Shown: positions 34,388 to 43,261, counted from the first letter of the stretch. The stretch is DNA of 64,000 nt from Pseudomonas aylmerensis (GCF_001702265.1 NZ_MAUE01000017.1:62001-126000); one strand, 5' to 3'. The notes: generated by a model not told the origin, from the sequence alone. Program-made: numbers and translations.

Positions 34388-34840
34388 TCAAAAGTCGGCG
34401 AGGCGCTCCAGCAGTTTCACCGCGGCGGCGAGTTCGTCTTGTTCCTGGGGCGACAGTTGTTCCTGCAGCGCGCGCAGCAGCCAATCGTCTTTGGCCGCGC
34501 GGTTTTCGCTCAGGTGCTTGCGAAAGCTCGGCGTGAGACTGATCAGCGTCTGCCGGCCGTCGCTTGGGTCCTGCTTGCCGCTCACGGCCTGCATCACTTC
34601 CAGCCCGGCCACGGTGATGCGCATCGACTGCGGCTTGACGCTTTCGGCGCGGGCGAGGGCAGAAACAGTGCTCGGGCCATCGCGATCCAGGCGCAGCAGC
34701 ACGGACTTTTGCGCGGTGGTGAAATCATCCGGATGGGTTTGCTCGCGCAGGCGGCGGATCAGCTTGCCCAGGGAGATACGCAGCTCGGCGGCCAGGGTGG
34801 CGGCGGAATGCGATGAGGGGGTGGAGGGTGGTTTAGTCAT
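34388..34840 (-). CDS. MarR-family transcriptional regulator
   Basis: A 150-residue winged-helix regulator. The core FTTAQKSVLLRLDRDGPSTV, then SALARAESVKPQSMRITVAGLEVMQAVSGKQDPSDGRQ is the standard MarR DNA-binding part, with the D-x-R wing as DPSDGRQ. The start at 34840 is the first ATG that gives a normal MarR N terminus; upstream frame is repeat DNA. It heads an operon with the isochorismatase-like and EntS-like genes, with 28- and 4-base gaps. A 14-base palindrome lies 26 bases upstream, so self-repression is likely. Confidence 0.92.
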   Translation of the reverse strand: MTKPPSTPSSHSAATLAAELRISLGKLIRRLREQTHPDDFTTAQKSVLLRLDRDGPSTVSALARAESVKPQSMRITVAGLEVMQAVSGKQDPSDGRQTLISLTPSFRKHLSENRAAKDDWLLRALQEQLSPQEQDELAAAVKLLERLADF

Positions 34841-34866
34841 GCTGAAACCGTAGCATGGGTACAGGA

Positions 34867-34880
34867 AAACTGTACAGTTT
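34867..34880. promoter_or_regulatory. Palindromic operator before MarR operon
   Basis: AAACTGTACAGTTT is a perfect 14-base palindrome located 26 bases upstream of the MarR start codon, with related half-sites GTACAG and CTGTATT beside it. Position and symmetry fit a MarR dimer binding its own promoter. Confidence 0.6.
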
Positions 34881-34940
34881 AGCTGTATTAAATTTTTTTC
34901 ATGTGGGGTGGGGGAGGGCGAGCAGTTTCTCTGTGGGGAC

Positions 34941-35745
34941 TGGATTTGTTCTGGCGCGCAAGCTTCCTGTGGTGAGCGGGCTTGCCCCGCGTTGGGCTGC
35001 GTAGCGGCCCCAAAGCCATCCCCTGAGTCGTAACTGACACACCGCATTCTGCTGGATTGGGGCTGCTGCGCAGCCCAACGCGGGGCAAGCCCGCTCACCA
35101 CAAGGGATGATCGTTCGTCACAAAAAAGTCGGCTGGGGACGGGAAGTCGGGCAGGCACGATACGGCCACCTTGATAATCCAACGCGTTCCGTGTGTACGC
35201 CTGGAGCGTGGGCCAGTAGCAGTGCCTTTGTGACGAATGGATTCGTTCTGGCGAGCAAGCTTCCTGTGGTGAGCGGGCTTGCCCCGCGTTGGGCTGCGTA
35301 GCGGCCCCAAAGCCATTCCCTGAGTAGTTCCTGACACACCGCATTCTGCTGGATTGGGGCTGCTGCGCAGCCCAACGCGGGGCGAGCCCGCTCACCACAA
35401 GGGATGATCGTTCGCCACAAAAAGTCGGCTGGGGAATGGAAGTCGGGCAGGCACAGCACGGACACCTTGATAATCCAATGTGTCCCGTGCGTGGGCCTGC
35501 TAAATTTTTTTGTGGGGCGTGGACCGGGTAGCAGTGTCTTTGTGGCGAATGGATTCGTTGTGGCGAGCAAGCTTCCTGTGGTGAGCGGGCTTGCCCCGCG
35601 TTGGGCTGCGTAGCGTCCCCAAAGCCATTCCCTGAGTAGTTCCTGACACACCGCATTCTGCTGGATTGGGGCTGCTGCGCAACCCAACGCGGGTGCAAGC
35701 CCGCTCACCACAAAGGATGACCGCTTGCCACAGAAGGTCGGCTGG
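34941..35745. repeat. Tandem array of three REPIN-like elements, about 300-base period
   Basis: Three copies (AAGCTT at 34960, 35257 and 35569; spacings 297 and 312) of an element with the arms GTGGTGAGCGGGCTTGCCCC and its complement, about 125 bases apart. The interior is GCTGCGTAGCG, then ACACCGCATTCTGCTGGATT. Flanking sequence with AAAAAGTCGGCTGGGGA and CTTGATAATCCAA is duplicated too, so whole units were amplified. The arms match those of the 27.7-28.6 kb array but the interiors differ. Apparent ORFs here are repeat translations, not genes. Confidence 0.85.
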
Positions 35746-35762
35746 GGACTCTTGGTTCCAGG

Positions 35763-35850
35763 GCATGATCAGTTACCTCCTGATCATGCGTATTAGCCTG
35801 TAAACCATGTCCCCGGTTAGAAATGTAAACGATGTCCCCGGTTTGTACCG
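35763..35850. mobile_element. Possible insertion-sequence end remnant
   Basis: GCATGATCAG and CTGATCATGC form a perfect 10-base inverted repeat with a 7-base loop (35763-35789). Two direct repeats of TGTAAAC[C/G]ATGTCCCCGGTT follow at about 35810 and 35835. Repeated terminal motifs of this kind are seen at the ends of some IS families, but there is no transposase gene, so this can only be a remnant or a solo end inserted in the repeat array. Confidence 0.35.
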
Positions 35851-35861
35851 GGGCAAGCCCG

Positions 35862-35980
35862 CTCGCCACAAAGGATGATCACTCACCACAAGGGATGACC
35901 ACTCACCACAAAAGATGATCACTCACCACAACAAGCCCGCTCACCACAGAAGACGATCGCTCCTCACAAAAAAGTCTGTC
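35862..35980. repeat. Short tandem repeats CACTCACCACAAGGGATGA
   Basis: About four copies of a 20-base unit (ACAAAGGATGATCACTCACC with small changes) run through 35866-35935. They look like slippage products of the end of the larger repeat element, whose GCTCACCACAA tail they share. The rest of the gap to the YeeE gene shows no gene. Confidence 0.7.
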
Positions 35981-36058
35981 AGGCACAACGCGCCCCCCGC
36001 GTGCCCTGGGTTTATACTCGTCCCCCTCGCATTCAACCCCTTCACACCGAGATACCCC

Positions 36059-37270
36059 ATGAGCAGTTCTCTCCCTCTCGCCCCCGCGCGCACGCCTGTT
36101 GCGCCGTTGGTGGCTTTTATCATCCTGGTGCTTGGCGCCCTGTTCCTGCAAAACAGCGTGGGCTCGCGCCAGGTGTTGTTGCTGGTGGTCGGCGCGGCGC
36201 TGGGCCTGACCCTCTACCACGCCGCCTTTGGTTTCACCTCGGCCTGGCGGGTGTTCATCAATGATCGGCGCGGCGCCGGCCTGCGTGCGCAAATGGTGAT
36301 GCTTGCGGTGGCGGTGCTGCTGTTCTTCCCGGCGCTGGGGGCGGGCACGTTGTTCGGGCAGCCGGTGGCCGGGCTGGTAGCACCGGCGGGCGTTTCCGTG
36401 GTGTTCGGTGCGTTTATTTTCGGCATCGGCATGCAGTTGGGCGGCGGGTGTGCGTCCGGCACGCTGTTGACCGTGGGCGGCGGGAATGCGCGCATGCTGG
36501 TGACGCTGTTCTTCTTTATTTGTGGCTCGTTGATCGCCACGCACCATGTCGACTGGTGGTTTGCACTGCCGGCGTTCCCGGCCGTGTCCATCGTCAAGAG
36601 CTTCGGCGTGGTGCCGGCCTTGATCCTCAGCCTGGCCGTGTTCGGCCTGATTGCAGCTGTCACCGTGCGCTTGGAAAAACGCCGTCATGGCCAACTCGAA
36701 GCCGGCGTGACCAGCGAGCACCAGGGCCTGCGCCGCTTCCTGCGCGGGCCGTGGCCATTGGTGTGGGGCGCGATTGGCCTGGCGCTGCTCAACTACGCGA
36801 CCCTGGCACTGGCCGGGCGGCCGTGGGGGATTACCTCGGCGTTCGCACTGTGGGGCGCCAAGGTGGCAAGCGGATTGGGCGTGGATGTGGCCAGCTGGGC
36901 GTTCTGGCAGATGCCGGGCAACGCCAAGGCGCTGGCCGCGCCGGTGTGGGAAGACATCACCAGCGTCATGGACATCGGCATCGTCCTCGGTGCGCTGCTG
37001 GCTGCCGGCCTGGCCGGGCGTTTTGCCCCCAGCCTGAAAATCCCGGCGCGCTCGCTGGTCGCGGCAGTGATCGGCGGCCTGCTGCTCGGCTACGGTTCGC
37101 GCCTGGCCTACGGCTGCAACATCGGCGCGTACTTCAGCGGCATCGCCTCGGGCAGTCTGCATGGCTGGGTGTGGCTTGTAGCGGCGTTTATCGGCAATAG
37201 CGTGGGCGTGCGCCTGCGGCCGTTTTTCTTTGCCGGCGAGCGGCCGCAGGTGGCGTTGAGCGGTTGCTGA
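36059..37270 (+). CDS. YeeE/YedE-family inner-membrane transporter
   Basis: A 403-residue membrane protein with about ten hydrophobic segments and two related halves. The conserved Cys motifs are GGGCASGTLLTVGGG near residue 137 and YGCNIGAYFSGIASGSLHGW near 350, as in the TsuA-type thiosulfate and other sulfur-compound transporters, where Cys residues relay the substrate through hydrogen bonds. I use the ATG at 36059, which gives a short cytoplasmic lead before the first membrane segment; the frame upstream is repeat DNA. No TusA-like partner gene is next to it. Substrate specificity is inferred from the family only. Confidence 0.88.
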   Translation: MSSSLPLAPARTPVAPLVAFIILVLGALFLQNSVGSRQVLLLVVGAALGLTLYHAAFGFTSAWRVFINDRRGAGLRAQMVMLAVAVLLFFPALGAGTLFGQPVAGLVAPAGVSVVFGAFIFGIGMQLGGGCASGTLLTVGGGNARMLVTLFFFICGSLIATHHVDWWFALPAFPAVSIVKSFGVVPALILSLAVFGLIAAVTVRLEKRRHGQLEAGVTSEHQGLRRFLRGPWPLVWGAIGLALLNYATLALAGRPWGITSAFALWGAKVASGLGVDVASWAFWQMPGNAKALAAPVWEDITSVMDIGIVLGALLAAGLAGRFAPSLKIPARSLVAAVIGGLLLGYGSRLAYGCNIGAYFSGIASGSLHGWVWLVAAFIGNSVGVRLRPFFFAGERPQVALSGC

Positions 37271-37271
37271 G

Positions 37272-37433
37272 TCACGCCTCGGGGGAAAGGCTGGGCTCCT
37301 GGGCCGCTTCGGCCGCCAGCTTTTCCCGATCCGCCTTGCTGATATAGCGGTCCTTGCTTTTCGGCGCCAATTTGGCGCTGGCCTTCTTGGCCTTGGCCTT
37401 GAACAGCTGCTGGAGTTTTTTCTGGCGATTCAT
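37272..37433 (-). CDS. DUF2986 family small protein
   Basis: A 53-residue Lys-rich cytoplasmic protein that begins MNRQKKLQQLFKAKAKKA and contains LAPKSKDRYISKADREKL, the conserved DUF2986 core. Start ATG at 37433 and stop one base from the convergent YeeE stop. Members are small basic proteins of unknown role, common in pseudomonads and vibrios; the sequence suggests nucleic-acid or ribosome contact, but this is not shown. Confidence 0.85.
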   Translation of the reverse strand: MNRQKKLQQLFKAKAKKASAKLAPKSKDRYISKADREKLAAEAAQEPSLSPEA

Positions 37434-37711
37434 CGGTTTTTACCTGGTGGATACAGGCCGCGATGATACCAGTTTAAAAATCGCCAGCCGCTGCCTGGGT
37501 CGCTTTTTAGCGCCGATCCGTGCATTGAATCACCGTGTCTTTCGCCAGTAATCGGGCCCTGAATCACCGACTATTGAACGCCACAGGGAAGACACGATAA
37601 GCCTCCACACCCGCACCAAACGCTTGGCCTGCCTCATCGCCGACCTACCATTTGGCAGCTATCAGCAAAGGCTCGGATCAAGCATGCAGCGCATTTGATG
37701 CAATTATTTTT
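37434..37711. other. Intergenic region without visible feature
   Basis: This 278-base stretch separates the DUF2986 gene from the convergent end of the hydrolase gene. It must hold the DUF2986 promoter near 37440-37500. I see no hairpin, repeat or credible short frame. Confidence 0.5.
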
Positions 37712-38761
37712 TCAGAGGCTTTTTTGCGGCGCTGTACGTCCCAAAAACTCACTGATCAACGCCACCACCTGCTGCTGAATCTGCGCCCGAGGCCGTGCGC
37801 CCTCGCCGTCGCGGCAGATCATGCCATCCCCCGGGGAATCCTCTTCAATCAACGCCATGCCGCCCGGCTTGCAGATCGTCATGAAGCTGAAGTGCGTGGC
37901 GTCGCCGATTTCCACGTACTGCGTCGATGCTTTTGGCAGGCGCTTGACCATGGCGGCGGACTCCAGGTTGGGGTCCATATCCTCTGACGGCACGCCCCCC
38001 GCGATCACCAGCGCCGGCACCGGCAGCGCGGCCAGGCTGGCGTCGGTCAAGCCGCGTGACAGGCCCAGGTCCAAGGACACAATGGCGCTGACGCGAGTGT
38101 CGCTCAAGTCCGCCGCCAGTTGGGCTTTGCCGGCAGGCGTACCGGCGGGGTTCATCTGCTGGTAGCCAATGCAGCCGCCGAGCTTGGGGTGTGCGCTGCA
38201 GTCGCGGCTGAACAGGTCGGGGTCGAAGCGTGCGCCGGCGATTTCCAGCACGGTCCAGCCGCCGAGGGAATGGCCCACTGCGGCAATCCGCGTCTTTGCC
38301 ACCGCGCCAAACTGCGTCGGTTGAGCCAGCACCGCATCGATAGCACGGCTCAGGTCGGCCGGGCGTTGCCACAACTGCGCGGCGGCCTGCGGGCTGCGGT
38401 CCTTGCTGGTGGTGCCAGGGTGGTTGACCGCCGCCACGATGAAGCCCCGATGCGCCAACGCACTCGCCAGCCATACCTGATTGAGCCAGTTGCCACCGTA
38501 CCCGTGGGACAGCACCACCAGCGGATGCTCACCGGCAGCGGGCGGCGCGTCGGGGACGGCGAGCGCGCCGACGAACACCGCGTTGTCGGCGATCAGCTCA
38601 GGTGTGGCCGAGGTGCTGGCGGGGTACCAGACGACCAGCTCGAGTGGGCGAGTGTTTTTCGCATCCGCGAGGGTGGCAGTCCGCAAGCCCACAGGGCTTT
38701 CGGCGGCCACGGCGGGAGTGGCCAGGCACAGCAGGAACAGGGCGCGCAGGGCAGTTTTCAT
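37712..38761 (-). CDS. Secreted alpha/beta hydrolase, dienelactone-hydrolase/PET-hydrolase-like
   Basis: A 349-residue protein. The signal peptide (1-20) ends ATPAVAA. The oxyanion segment is VVLSHGYGGNWLN near residue 83, the nucleophile elbow GHSLGG near 162, a candidate acid at ALVIAGGVPSEDMDPN, and the His in ATHFSFM near 303. Extra Cys residues (CSAHPKLGGC and ICKPGG...ICRDG) could form disulfides, fitting a periplasmic or secreted location. The ATG at 38761 fits the signal peptide; the longer frame does not. It resembles platelet-activating-factor-acetylhydrolase-like and lipase-like esterases; the natural ester substrate is unknown. Confidence 0.85.
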   Translation of the reverse strand: MKTALRALFLLCLATPAVAAESPVGLRTATLADAKNTRPLELVVWYPASTSATPELIADNAVFVGALAVPDAPPAAGEHPLVVLSHGYGGNWLNQVWLASALAHRGFIVAAVNHPGTTSKDRSPQAAAQLWQRPADLSRAIDAVLAQPTQFGAVAKTRIAAVGHSLGGWTVLEIAGARFDPDLFSRDCSAHPKLGGCIGYQQMNPAGTPAGKAQLAADLSDTRVSAIVSLDLGLSRGLTDASLAALPVPALVIAGGVPSEDMDPNLESAAMVKRLPKASTQYVEIGDATHFSFMTICKPGGMALIEEDSPGDGMICRDGEGARPRAQIQQQVVALISEFLGRTAPQKSL

Positions 38762-38921
38762 TGTTGTTATCGTCCTTGATTCGGGTGGCGCATCATTACC
38801 TGAAACCAGCCGCAATGCATCCCCAGCTGGCCACAAAAAAGCGGCCAACACCGCCGAAGTTGACCATTGACGATACCGTGCGGCAGCATGCGTCGACTCG
38901 TTACACCTAGCCTGGAACCCT

Positions 38922-39224
38922 ATGCCTAGCCCTGTGGACCTTCATGAGTTGTTGACGCACGTCAGCGATGAACCGTCGTTCATCCGTTTTATCGAGGCGC
39001 TCGGTACCGATTTCGCCCATGAACGCGAGATCGAAAAGACCTCGCCTTCATCGCCCTATGGGCCCGGTGCGCTAGGTTGGGAAAACCGCTCTGTCGATGC
39101 GTTTTTCGAGGCGGCAACCGCGTGGGCAGAGGCCAGCGCCGGGCTTGCCCAAACGCAAGCAACGGCACCCAACGTGTGGCAACGCTGCGCGGCGATTTTA
39201 TTCGCCGGCAAATTTTATGAGTGA
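38922..39224 (+). CDS. DUF7660-like small protein
   Basis: A 100-residue acidic protein with the pattern of the DUF7660 group: SDEPSFIRFIEALGTDF near the N terminus, GWENRSVDAFFEAATAWAEA in the middle and WQRCAAILFAGKFYE at the end. Members are often found near polymorphic toxin genes as immunity-like proteins, but none is seen here. It overlaps the next gene by eight bases, so they are cotranscribed. Function unknown. Confidence 0.7.
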   Translation: MPSPVDLHELLTHVSDEPSFIRFIEALGTDFAHEREIEKTSPSSPYGPGALGWENRSVDAFFEAATAWAEASAGLAQTQATAPNVWQRCAAILFAGKFYE

Positions 39225-39630
39225 GCCCCGTACACCCCCTCGCCGCCGCGGTGTATTACCGGAGACCGAACTCAACAGGCTCTTGGCACAAGCCGAAGCC
39301 AGCGGCTTGACCCTGGATGACCTGGCCGACCCATGCGAGAAATTCGGCGTGACACCGCAAGCGCTGCTGAACGCCCTGTCCATCAGCCTTGCCGAGTGCT
39401 ATCTCCAGGGCACTTTGACCTATGCGTTCTGCGACGGCGTGCTCAACGGGCTCATCGACGCCATCGTTGACGTGGGCATGTCCCGTGACCTGCCGCAGCC
39501 GGCGTTTTCGCTGTATCAGGCGTTCGATCAGGGCGAGTGGCGGCGCAGCGACGACCCGCCCGAAACGGACCCCGGTGAGAAATATGTGAAACCGTTGGTC
39601 TTGCAGATAATGCGCAAGCTTCGGGATTAG
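39217..39630 (+). CDS. Hypothetical protein, 137 residues
   Basis: A soluble protein without signal peptide or membrane segment. It begins with a basic stretch PRTPPRRRGVLPE, then a helix-rich body (ELNRLLAQAEASGLTLDDLA, then CYLQGTLTYAFCDGVLNGLI) and an acidic end region DPPETDPGEKY before a basic tail. No family recognised. Its start overlaps the end of the DUF7660-like gene, so the two form a small unit, perhaps an immunity or regulatory pair. The GC content is like the neighbours. Confidence 0.75.
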   Translation: MSEPRTPPRRRGVLPETELNRLLAQAEASGLTLDDLADPCEKFGVTPQALLNALSISLAECYLQGTLTYAFCDGVLNGLIDAIVDVGMSRDLPQPAFSLYQAFDQGEWRRSDDPPETDPGEKYVKPLVLQIMRKLRD

Positions 39631-39746
39631 TGGTTGTCTGTCAGTGCCAGGCGCGCGGGCTGATTCGGGCAATCCACCGTTCAACTTGCTATTGGCCAAC
39701 CCAGCCCCATAACTATCCCTGTATCCATTGAGCGGAAGGACAGACC

Positions 39747-40253
39747 ATGACCAACCCAACCGAAACCGCCATCCTTGCCGGCGGCTGCTTCTGGGGCATG
39801 CAAGACCTGTTGCGACGCTACCCCGGCGTGCTGCAGACACGCGTCGGCTACACCGGCGGCGACGTGCCGAACGCCACCTACCGCAACCACGGTAACCATG
39901 CCGAAGCGATTGAAATCGTGTTTGACCCGGCGGTGATCAGTTACCGGCAGATCCTGGAATTCTTTTTCCAGATCCACGACCCGAGCACGCCTAACCGGCA
40001 GGGCAATGACCTCGGCCCGAGCTATCGGTCGGCGATTTATTACCTGAGCGAGCAGCAGCGCGATATTGCGGAAGATACGGCGGCGGATGTAGACGCGTCG
40101 AAGCTGTGGCCGGGAAGGGTGGTGACAGAGATCGAGCCAGCAGGCCCGTTTTGGGAGGCGGAGCCCGAGCATCAGGATTACCTGGAGCGGATTCCCAATG
40201 GCTATACCTGCCATTTCATTCGACCGAATTGGAAGCTGCCGAAGCGGGGCTGA
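39747..40253 (+). CDS. msrA: Peptide-methionine (S)-S-oxide reductase MsrA
   Basis: A 168-residue enzyme that reduces methionine S-sulfoxide in proteins, using Cys14 in the GGCFWG motif as nucleophile. [22 protein letters not shown] and [16 protein letters not shown] are the standard core blocks; the resolving Cys is probably the one in [10 protein letters not shown] near residue 155. It is cytoplasmic, shorter than the 215-residue MsrA of many pseudomonads and may be a second copy. A GGAAGGA site lies before the ATG at 39747. It is transcribed alone. Confidence 0.96.
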   Translation: MTNPTETAILAGGCFWGMQDLLRRYPGVLQTRVGYTGGDVPNATYRNHGNHAEAIEIVFDPAVISYRQILEFFFQIHDPSTPNRQGNDLGPSYRSAIYYLSEQQRDIAEDTAADVDASKLWPGRVVTEIEPAGPFWEAEPEHQDYLERIPNGYTCHFIRPNWKLPKRG

Positions 40254-40301
40254 GAGGGCGTCGCGGCAGAGAAGCCCGAGCGGAGCCTGATTCAGGGTCC
40301 G

Positions 40302-40670
40302 CTAGGTGGCTTCTTTCTGGACCGCGAACACCCAGCGCCCCAGTGGCCGAAAATACACCCAATCAAAAACATCAAAGAATACCCAACTGCGGGTCTTTAC
40401 CGAAAAAGCCTGAACCTGTGGGCTCGGGGAAATACTGATGCCCTGACTGACGGAGAAAACGCCCTCAGGAACATCCCCACTGCGAGACGGTTTCCTGTCG
40501 TCAAGGAGACCGACTTGCAACGTGCCGACCACATCCGCCAGTGTCAGCGCTAAGACTTCACCGGTTGCAACACGGCCGACAACCGCGCCGTTAAAGAGCA
40601 CCAGCAGGGGGACGCGTCGTCCATGGGCGCTATCAAAAAAACCACGCTTGCGACAAATCGTAATGTCCAT
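40302..40670 (-). CDS. Hypothetical protein, 122 residues
   Basis: An unrecognised small protein rich in beta-type sequence: ITICRKRGFFDSAHGRRVPL, then VLFNGAVVGRVATGEVLALTLADVVGTLQVGL. This looks like the pattern of small proteins that hold a short beta domain, with NGxxVGxVxxGE as in PEGA-like folds. No signal peptide. It faces the same way as the next membrane-protein gene, separated by 172 bases. Codon use is like the neighbours, so it is probably real, though no function can be given. Confidence 0.55.
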   Translation of the reverse strand: MDITICRKRGFFDSAHGRRVPLLVLFNGAVVGRVATGEVLALTLADVVGTLQVGLLDDRKPSRSGDVPEGVFSVSQGISISPSPQVQAFSVKTRSWVFFDVFDWVYFRPLGRWVFAVQKEAT

Positions 40671-40842
40671 AGGCCGTTCTCGATTGAGTCATCACATCAA
40701 GTTTCTTTCGTTGCCACTGCCAACTATCCCGCTCACCGGGGAAGTGAATGTGGAAAAGCGTAGCCGAGAACGGGCCAGGCGCAGGTATGAAAAATCGGCG
40801 AAGGGATTCGGGGTCAGGCCCTGAAGCTCAGAGCCCCTCAGC

Positions 40843-41343
40843 TTATGGCCACTTAGGTGCAGCACTTGTTGCTGATGACTCTTCTGTGTGTGCCGCGATC
40901 GTTTCAGCGGTGGACGGCGTTTGGGCCCAACCCAGCACAAAGATGCCAACGGCAAACAGCAACGGAGCGCCATAGACTTTGTAGTAGACCCAAACCTCAA
41001 ACGGAGCGAAGAGGGCAAACAAGGCATTCAAGAGTGCCAGGGCAATCAGTAGCAATGACAACTGAAGCACATAGGTCCGCCAGTGAGCCTGTGTACGCTT
41101 CAACCGCGCACCGAACACGGCCTGCAGCACATTGACGCGACCTCCGAGTTCCAGGACGGCGATCAACAGCGCAAACAAACCGAGCGTGAACGGCGGCCCG
41201 AACCGCAGAAAATCCCGGCTGGCAAGCAATCCAGCACCGATCGTGAACCCCAGCGCCATGCTGAATAGTACGGAGTAGATGAAATACGCCAGGTAGGTGC
41301 GCCATAGGAGGCTGAGGGCTAGGGAGAAGCGTTGTTTTATCAT
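40843..41343 (-). CDS. Hypothetical inner-membrane protein
   Basis: A 166-residue protein with four predicted membrane segments (around residues 12-40, 49-70, 90-115 and 120-142) and a hydrophilic Thr/Ala-rich tail. The family is not recognised. The 350 bases to its right, before the defence genes, contain its promoter, a GCTGCTTTCGGCCAATAGCCG stretch that may be a decayed copy of the dispersed palindromic repeat, and the promoter of the OLD-like gene. Confidence 0.7.
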   Translation of the reverse strand: MIKQRFSLALSLLWRTYLAYFIYSVLFSMALGFTIGAGLLASRDFLRFGPPFTLGLFALLIAVLELGGRVNVLQAVFGARLKRTQAHWRTYVLQLSLLLIALALLNALFALFAPFEVWVYYKVYGAPLLFAVGIFVLGWAQTPSTAETIAAHTEESSATSAAPKWP

Positions 41344-41694
41344 GCTGCCTACGTCCTTGTGGTTGGGGAGGGCCGCATTCTAATGTTTTGGGTGTCTGTT
41401 TGGTGTAGTCGATTGGGTTTAGGCTTAGATGAATCGTGCTTTACGGGCTTTCCGCTACCAGGGCGGCTAGGGGCGGTGTTGCTTGCTTGTGACTGGCTGC
41501 TTTCGGCCAATAGCCGACGCTCATCTGAGACTACTGCTGCTCAATAGCGGGCATTCGATATGTCTACCTTTGCCACCCCATATACGTCATAGAAAATTTT
41601 CGTCGCTGGCTCGATAGTCTCCACAATTTGTGCTAGGAATAGCAAATGGCCACGTAGCACTTAAGCCGTTGTGAATTAATTATGGGGAGAGTCA
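41344..41694. other. Intergenic region at left border of AT-rich island
   Basis: No gene seen in these 350 bases. Base composition shifts from GC-rich to AT-rich near 41,550, marking the left edge of the acquired segment. A stretch around 41,495-41,525 resembles the dispersed GGCCGAT repeat. GGGGAGAG at about 41,684 is the ribosome-binding site of the next gene. Confidence 0.5.
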
Positions 41695-43236
41695 ATGAAG
41701 TACAGGGAAAGTAATTTAGATAAGAAGTTACGAAATTGGTTTTGCAAGGATAACACCAAAGCCTTACTTCGGAGCATCCAAATCTCAACGGGCGGCATTC
41801 GTGGGCTAACGTCATTCAAGGTGAATCTCAACTATCCGATAACTGCGTTTGCTGGAGTTAATGGGTCCGGAAAGTCAACTATGCTAGCGCTCGCCGCTTG
41901 TGCCTATCATAACAAATTGAATGGATTCAAACTTCCAAAGCGTACTCGGAGTTATTACACCTTTTCTGATTTTTTTGTGCAGCACTCGGAGGAAATCGCT
42001 CCTCCAGGAGTAGAGATTTGGTATAGTTTTTCTCACAATAATTGGAAAAGTGCACCTGAAGGAATCGCGTCGCAAGTAAGGAAAAAAAAGGCAGGTGGGA
42101 AGTGGAATGACTATGACACCAGAATAAAGCGGACGGTGGTTTTTTTGGGGATTGAGCGTATTGTCCCTCACGCTGAACGCAGTCAATCAAGATCTTATTC
42201 ACGAGCCTTCAAAGATTTGAGAGTTCACGGCTGGGAGCAGAAGGTTAAAGACGCTGTTGGTTATGTCCTTGGTAAACGTTACGATGATTATCGGCAACTG
42301 GAATACAGAAAGTACGGTCTTCCGATTGTTAAAGTTGGTGATGTAATTTACTCTGGTTTCAATATGGGGGCAGGTGAAAACGCGCTATTTGATATTTTCT
42401 CTACCATATATGCTTCTGGCGAGGGAGCTTTGTTGGTTCTCGATGAAATTGAGCTTGGTCTGCATGCAAGAGCTCAAAGGTTATTTATGGAGCGCCTTAA
42501 AGAAGTATGTATGAGTACGGGGACTCAGGTTGTATGCACGACACACTCAAAACAAATATTTCAATGTTTGCCTGACGATGCAAGGTTTTTTATCGAGAGA
42601 ACCGGATCTAAGACAAAAATAACTCCAGGTGTGTCAGCAGAGTTTGCGTTCTCAAAAATGGGAGCTGTTGGCGAGAAGGAACTTGAGATATTCGTTGAGG
42701 ATCCAGTCGCAAAAGTTATTATTGAAACTGTTCTAAATGGAAGTGTGCGCAGTCGGATAAATATCACTCGAATAGGCTCCGCCGCCGCAGTAGCTCGCCA
42801 GTTAGCAGCAAATTTTTTGAGAGATGAGCACGCGAATATATTAGCTGTGTACGATGCTGATCAGAGAAAACTGCAGGCGAAGAATATAGAGCACGCCAAA
42901 AACATGGCAGAGAGGAAAGATGTTGAAATTAATAATTGGTTACTTGCACGCTCAAGTTATCTTCCAGGCGACACATGGCCCGAAGCCTGGCTTTTACAAA
43001 AGTGCAGCGAAATTCCGCACGAACTAGGAGTTGAGCTGGGCGTTGAGCCTCAGCGCGCTACCGAAATCGTCGAATACGCATTACAGGCAGGCAAACATGA
43101 AGAGTTTGTCGAAGTGGGTGAGCAAGTAAACCTGGATCCTGAACGGTGTTTAATACTTGTGTGTAGTATCGTTTATAAAAACTTCCCTGAAGAATTCGAC
43201 GACTTAAAAAATACGATATCAAGCATGTTGCCTTAA
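41695..43236 (+). CDS. OLD-like AAA ATPase with TOPRIM-type nuclease domain, probable phage defence
   Basis: A 513-residue protein. The ABC-type ATPase has Walker A GVNGSGKST at residues 54-62, a signature-like MGAGENALFD near 223 and Walker B LLVLDEIELGLH near 245, followed by CTTHSKQIF with the switch His. From about 330, EIFVEDPVAKVIIE and later LAVYDADQ (about 385) match the Glu and D-x-D of a TOPRIM nuclease. This order is that of OLD-family proteins, which cut DNA and block phages. The gene is AT-rich with rare-codon use unlike its neighbours, a sign of transfer. There is no UvrD-like partner (Gabija) nearby. It may act alone. Confidence 0.82.
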   Translation: MKYRESNLDKKLRNWFCKDNTKALLRSIQISTGGIRGLTSFKVNLNYPITAFAGVNGSGKSTMLALAACAYHNKLNGFKLPKRTRSYYTFSDFFVQHSEEIAPPGVEIWYSFSHNNWKSAPEGIASQVRKKKAGGKWNDYDTRIKRTVVFLGIERIVPHAERSQSRSYSRAFKDLRVHGWEQKVKDAVGYVLGKRYDDYRQLEYRKYGLPIVKVGDVIYSGFNMGAGENALFDIFSTIYASGEGALLVLDEIELGLHARAQRLFMERLKEVCMSTGTQVVCTTHSKQIFQCLPDDARFFIERTGSKTKITPGVSAEFAFSKMGAVGEKELEIFVEDPVAKVIIETVLNGSVRSRINITRIGSAAAVARQLAANFLRDEHANILAVYDADQRKLQAKNIEHAKNMAERKDVEINNWLLARSSYLPGDTWPEAWLLQKCSEIPHELGVELGVEPQRATEIVEYALQAGKHEEFVEVGEQVNLDPERCLILVCSIVYKNFPEEFDDLKNTISSMLP

Positions 43237-43261
43237 CTTCGCGGAGCTCAAAAAAGTCGAT

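Noticed and set aside
35118-35711. 197-residue minus-strand frame and similar frames in the repeat array
   Set aside because: The same peptide pattern repeats with each repeat copy; these are translations of REPIN-like DNA.
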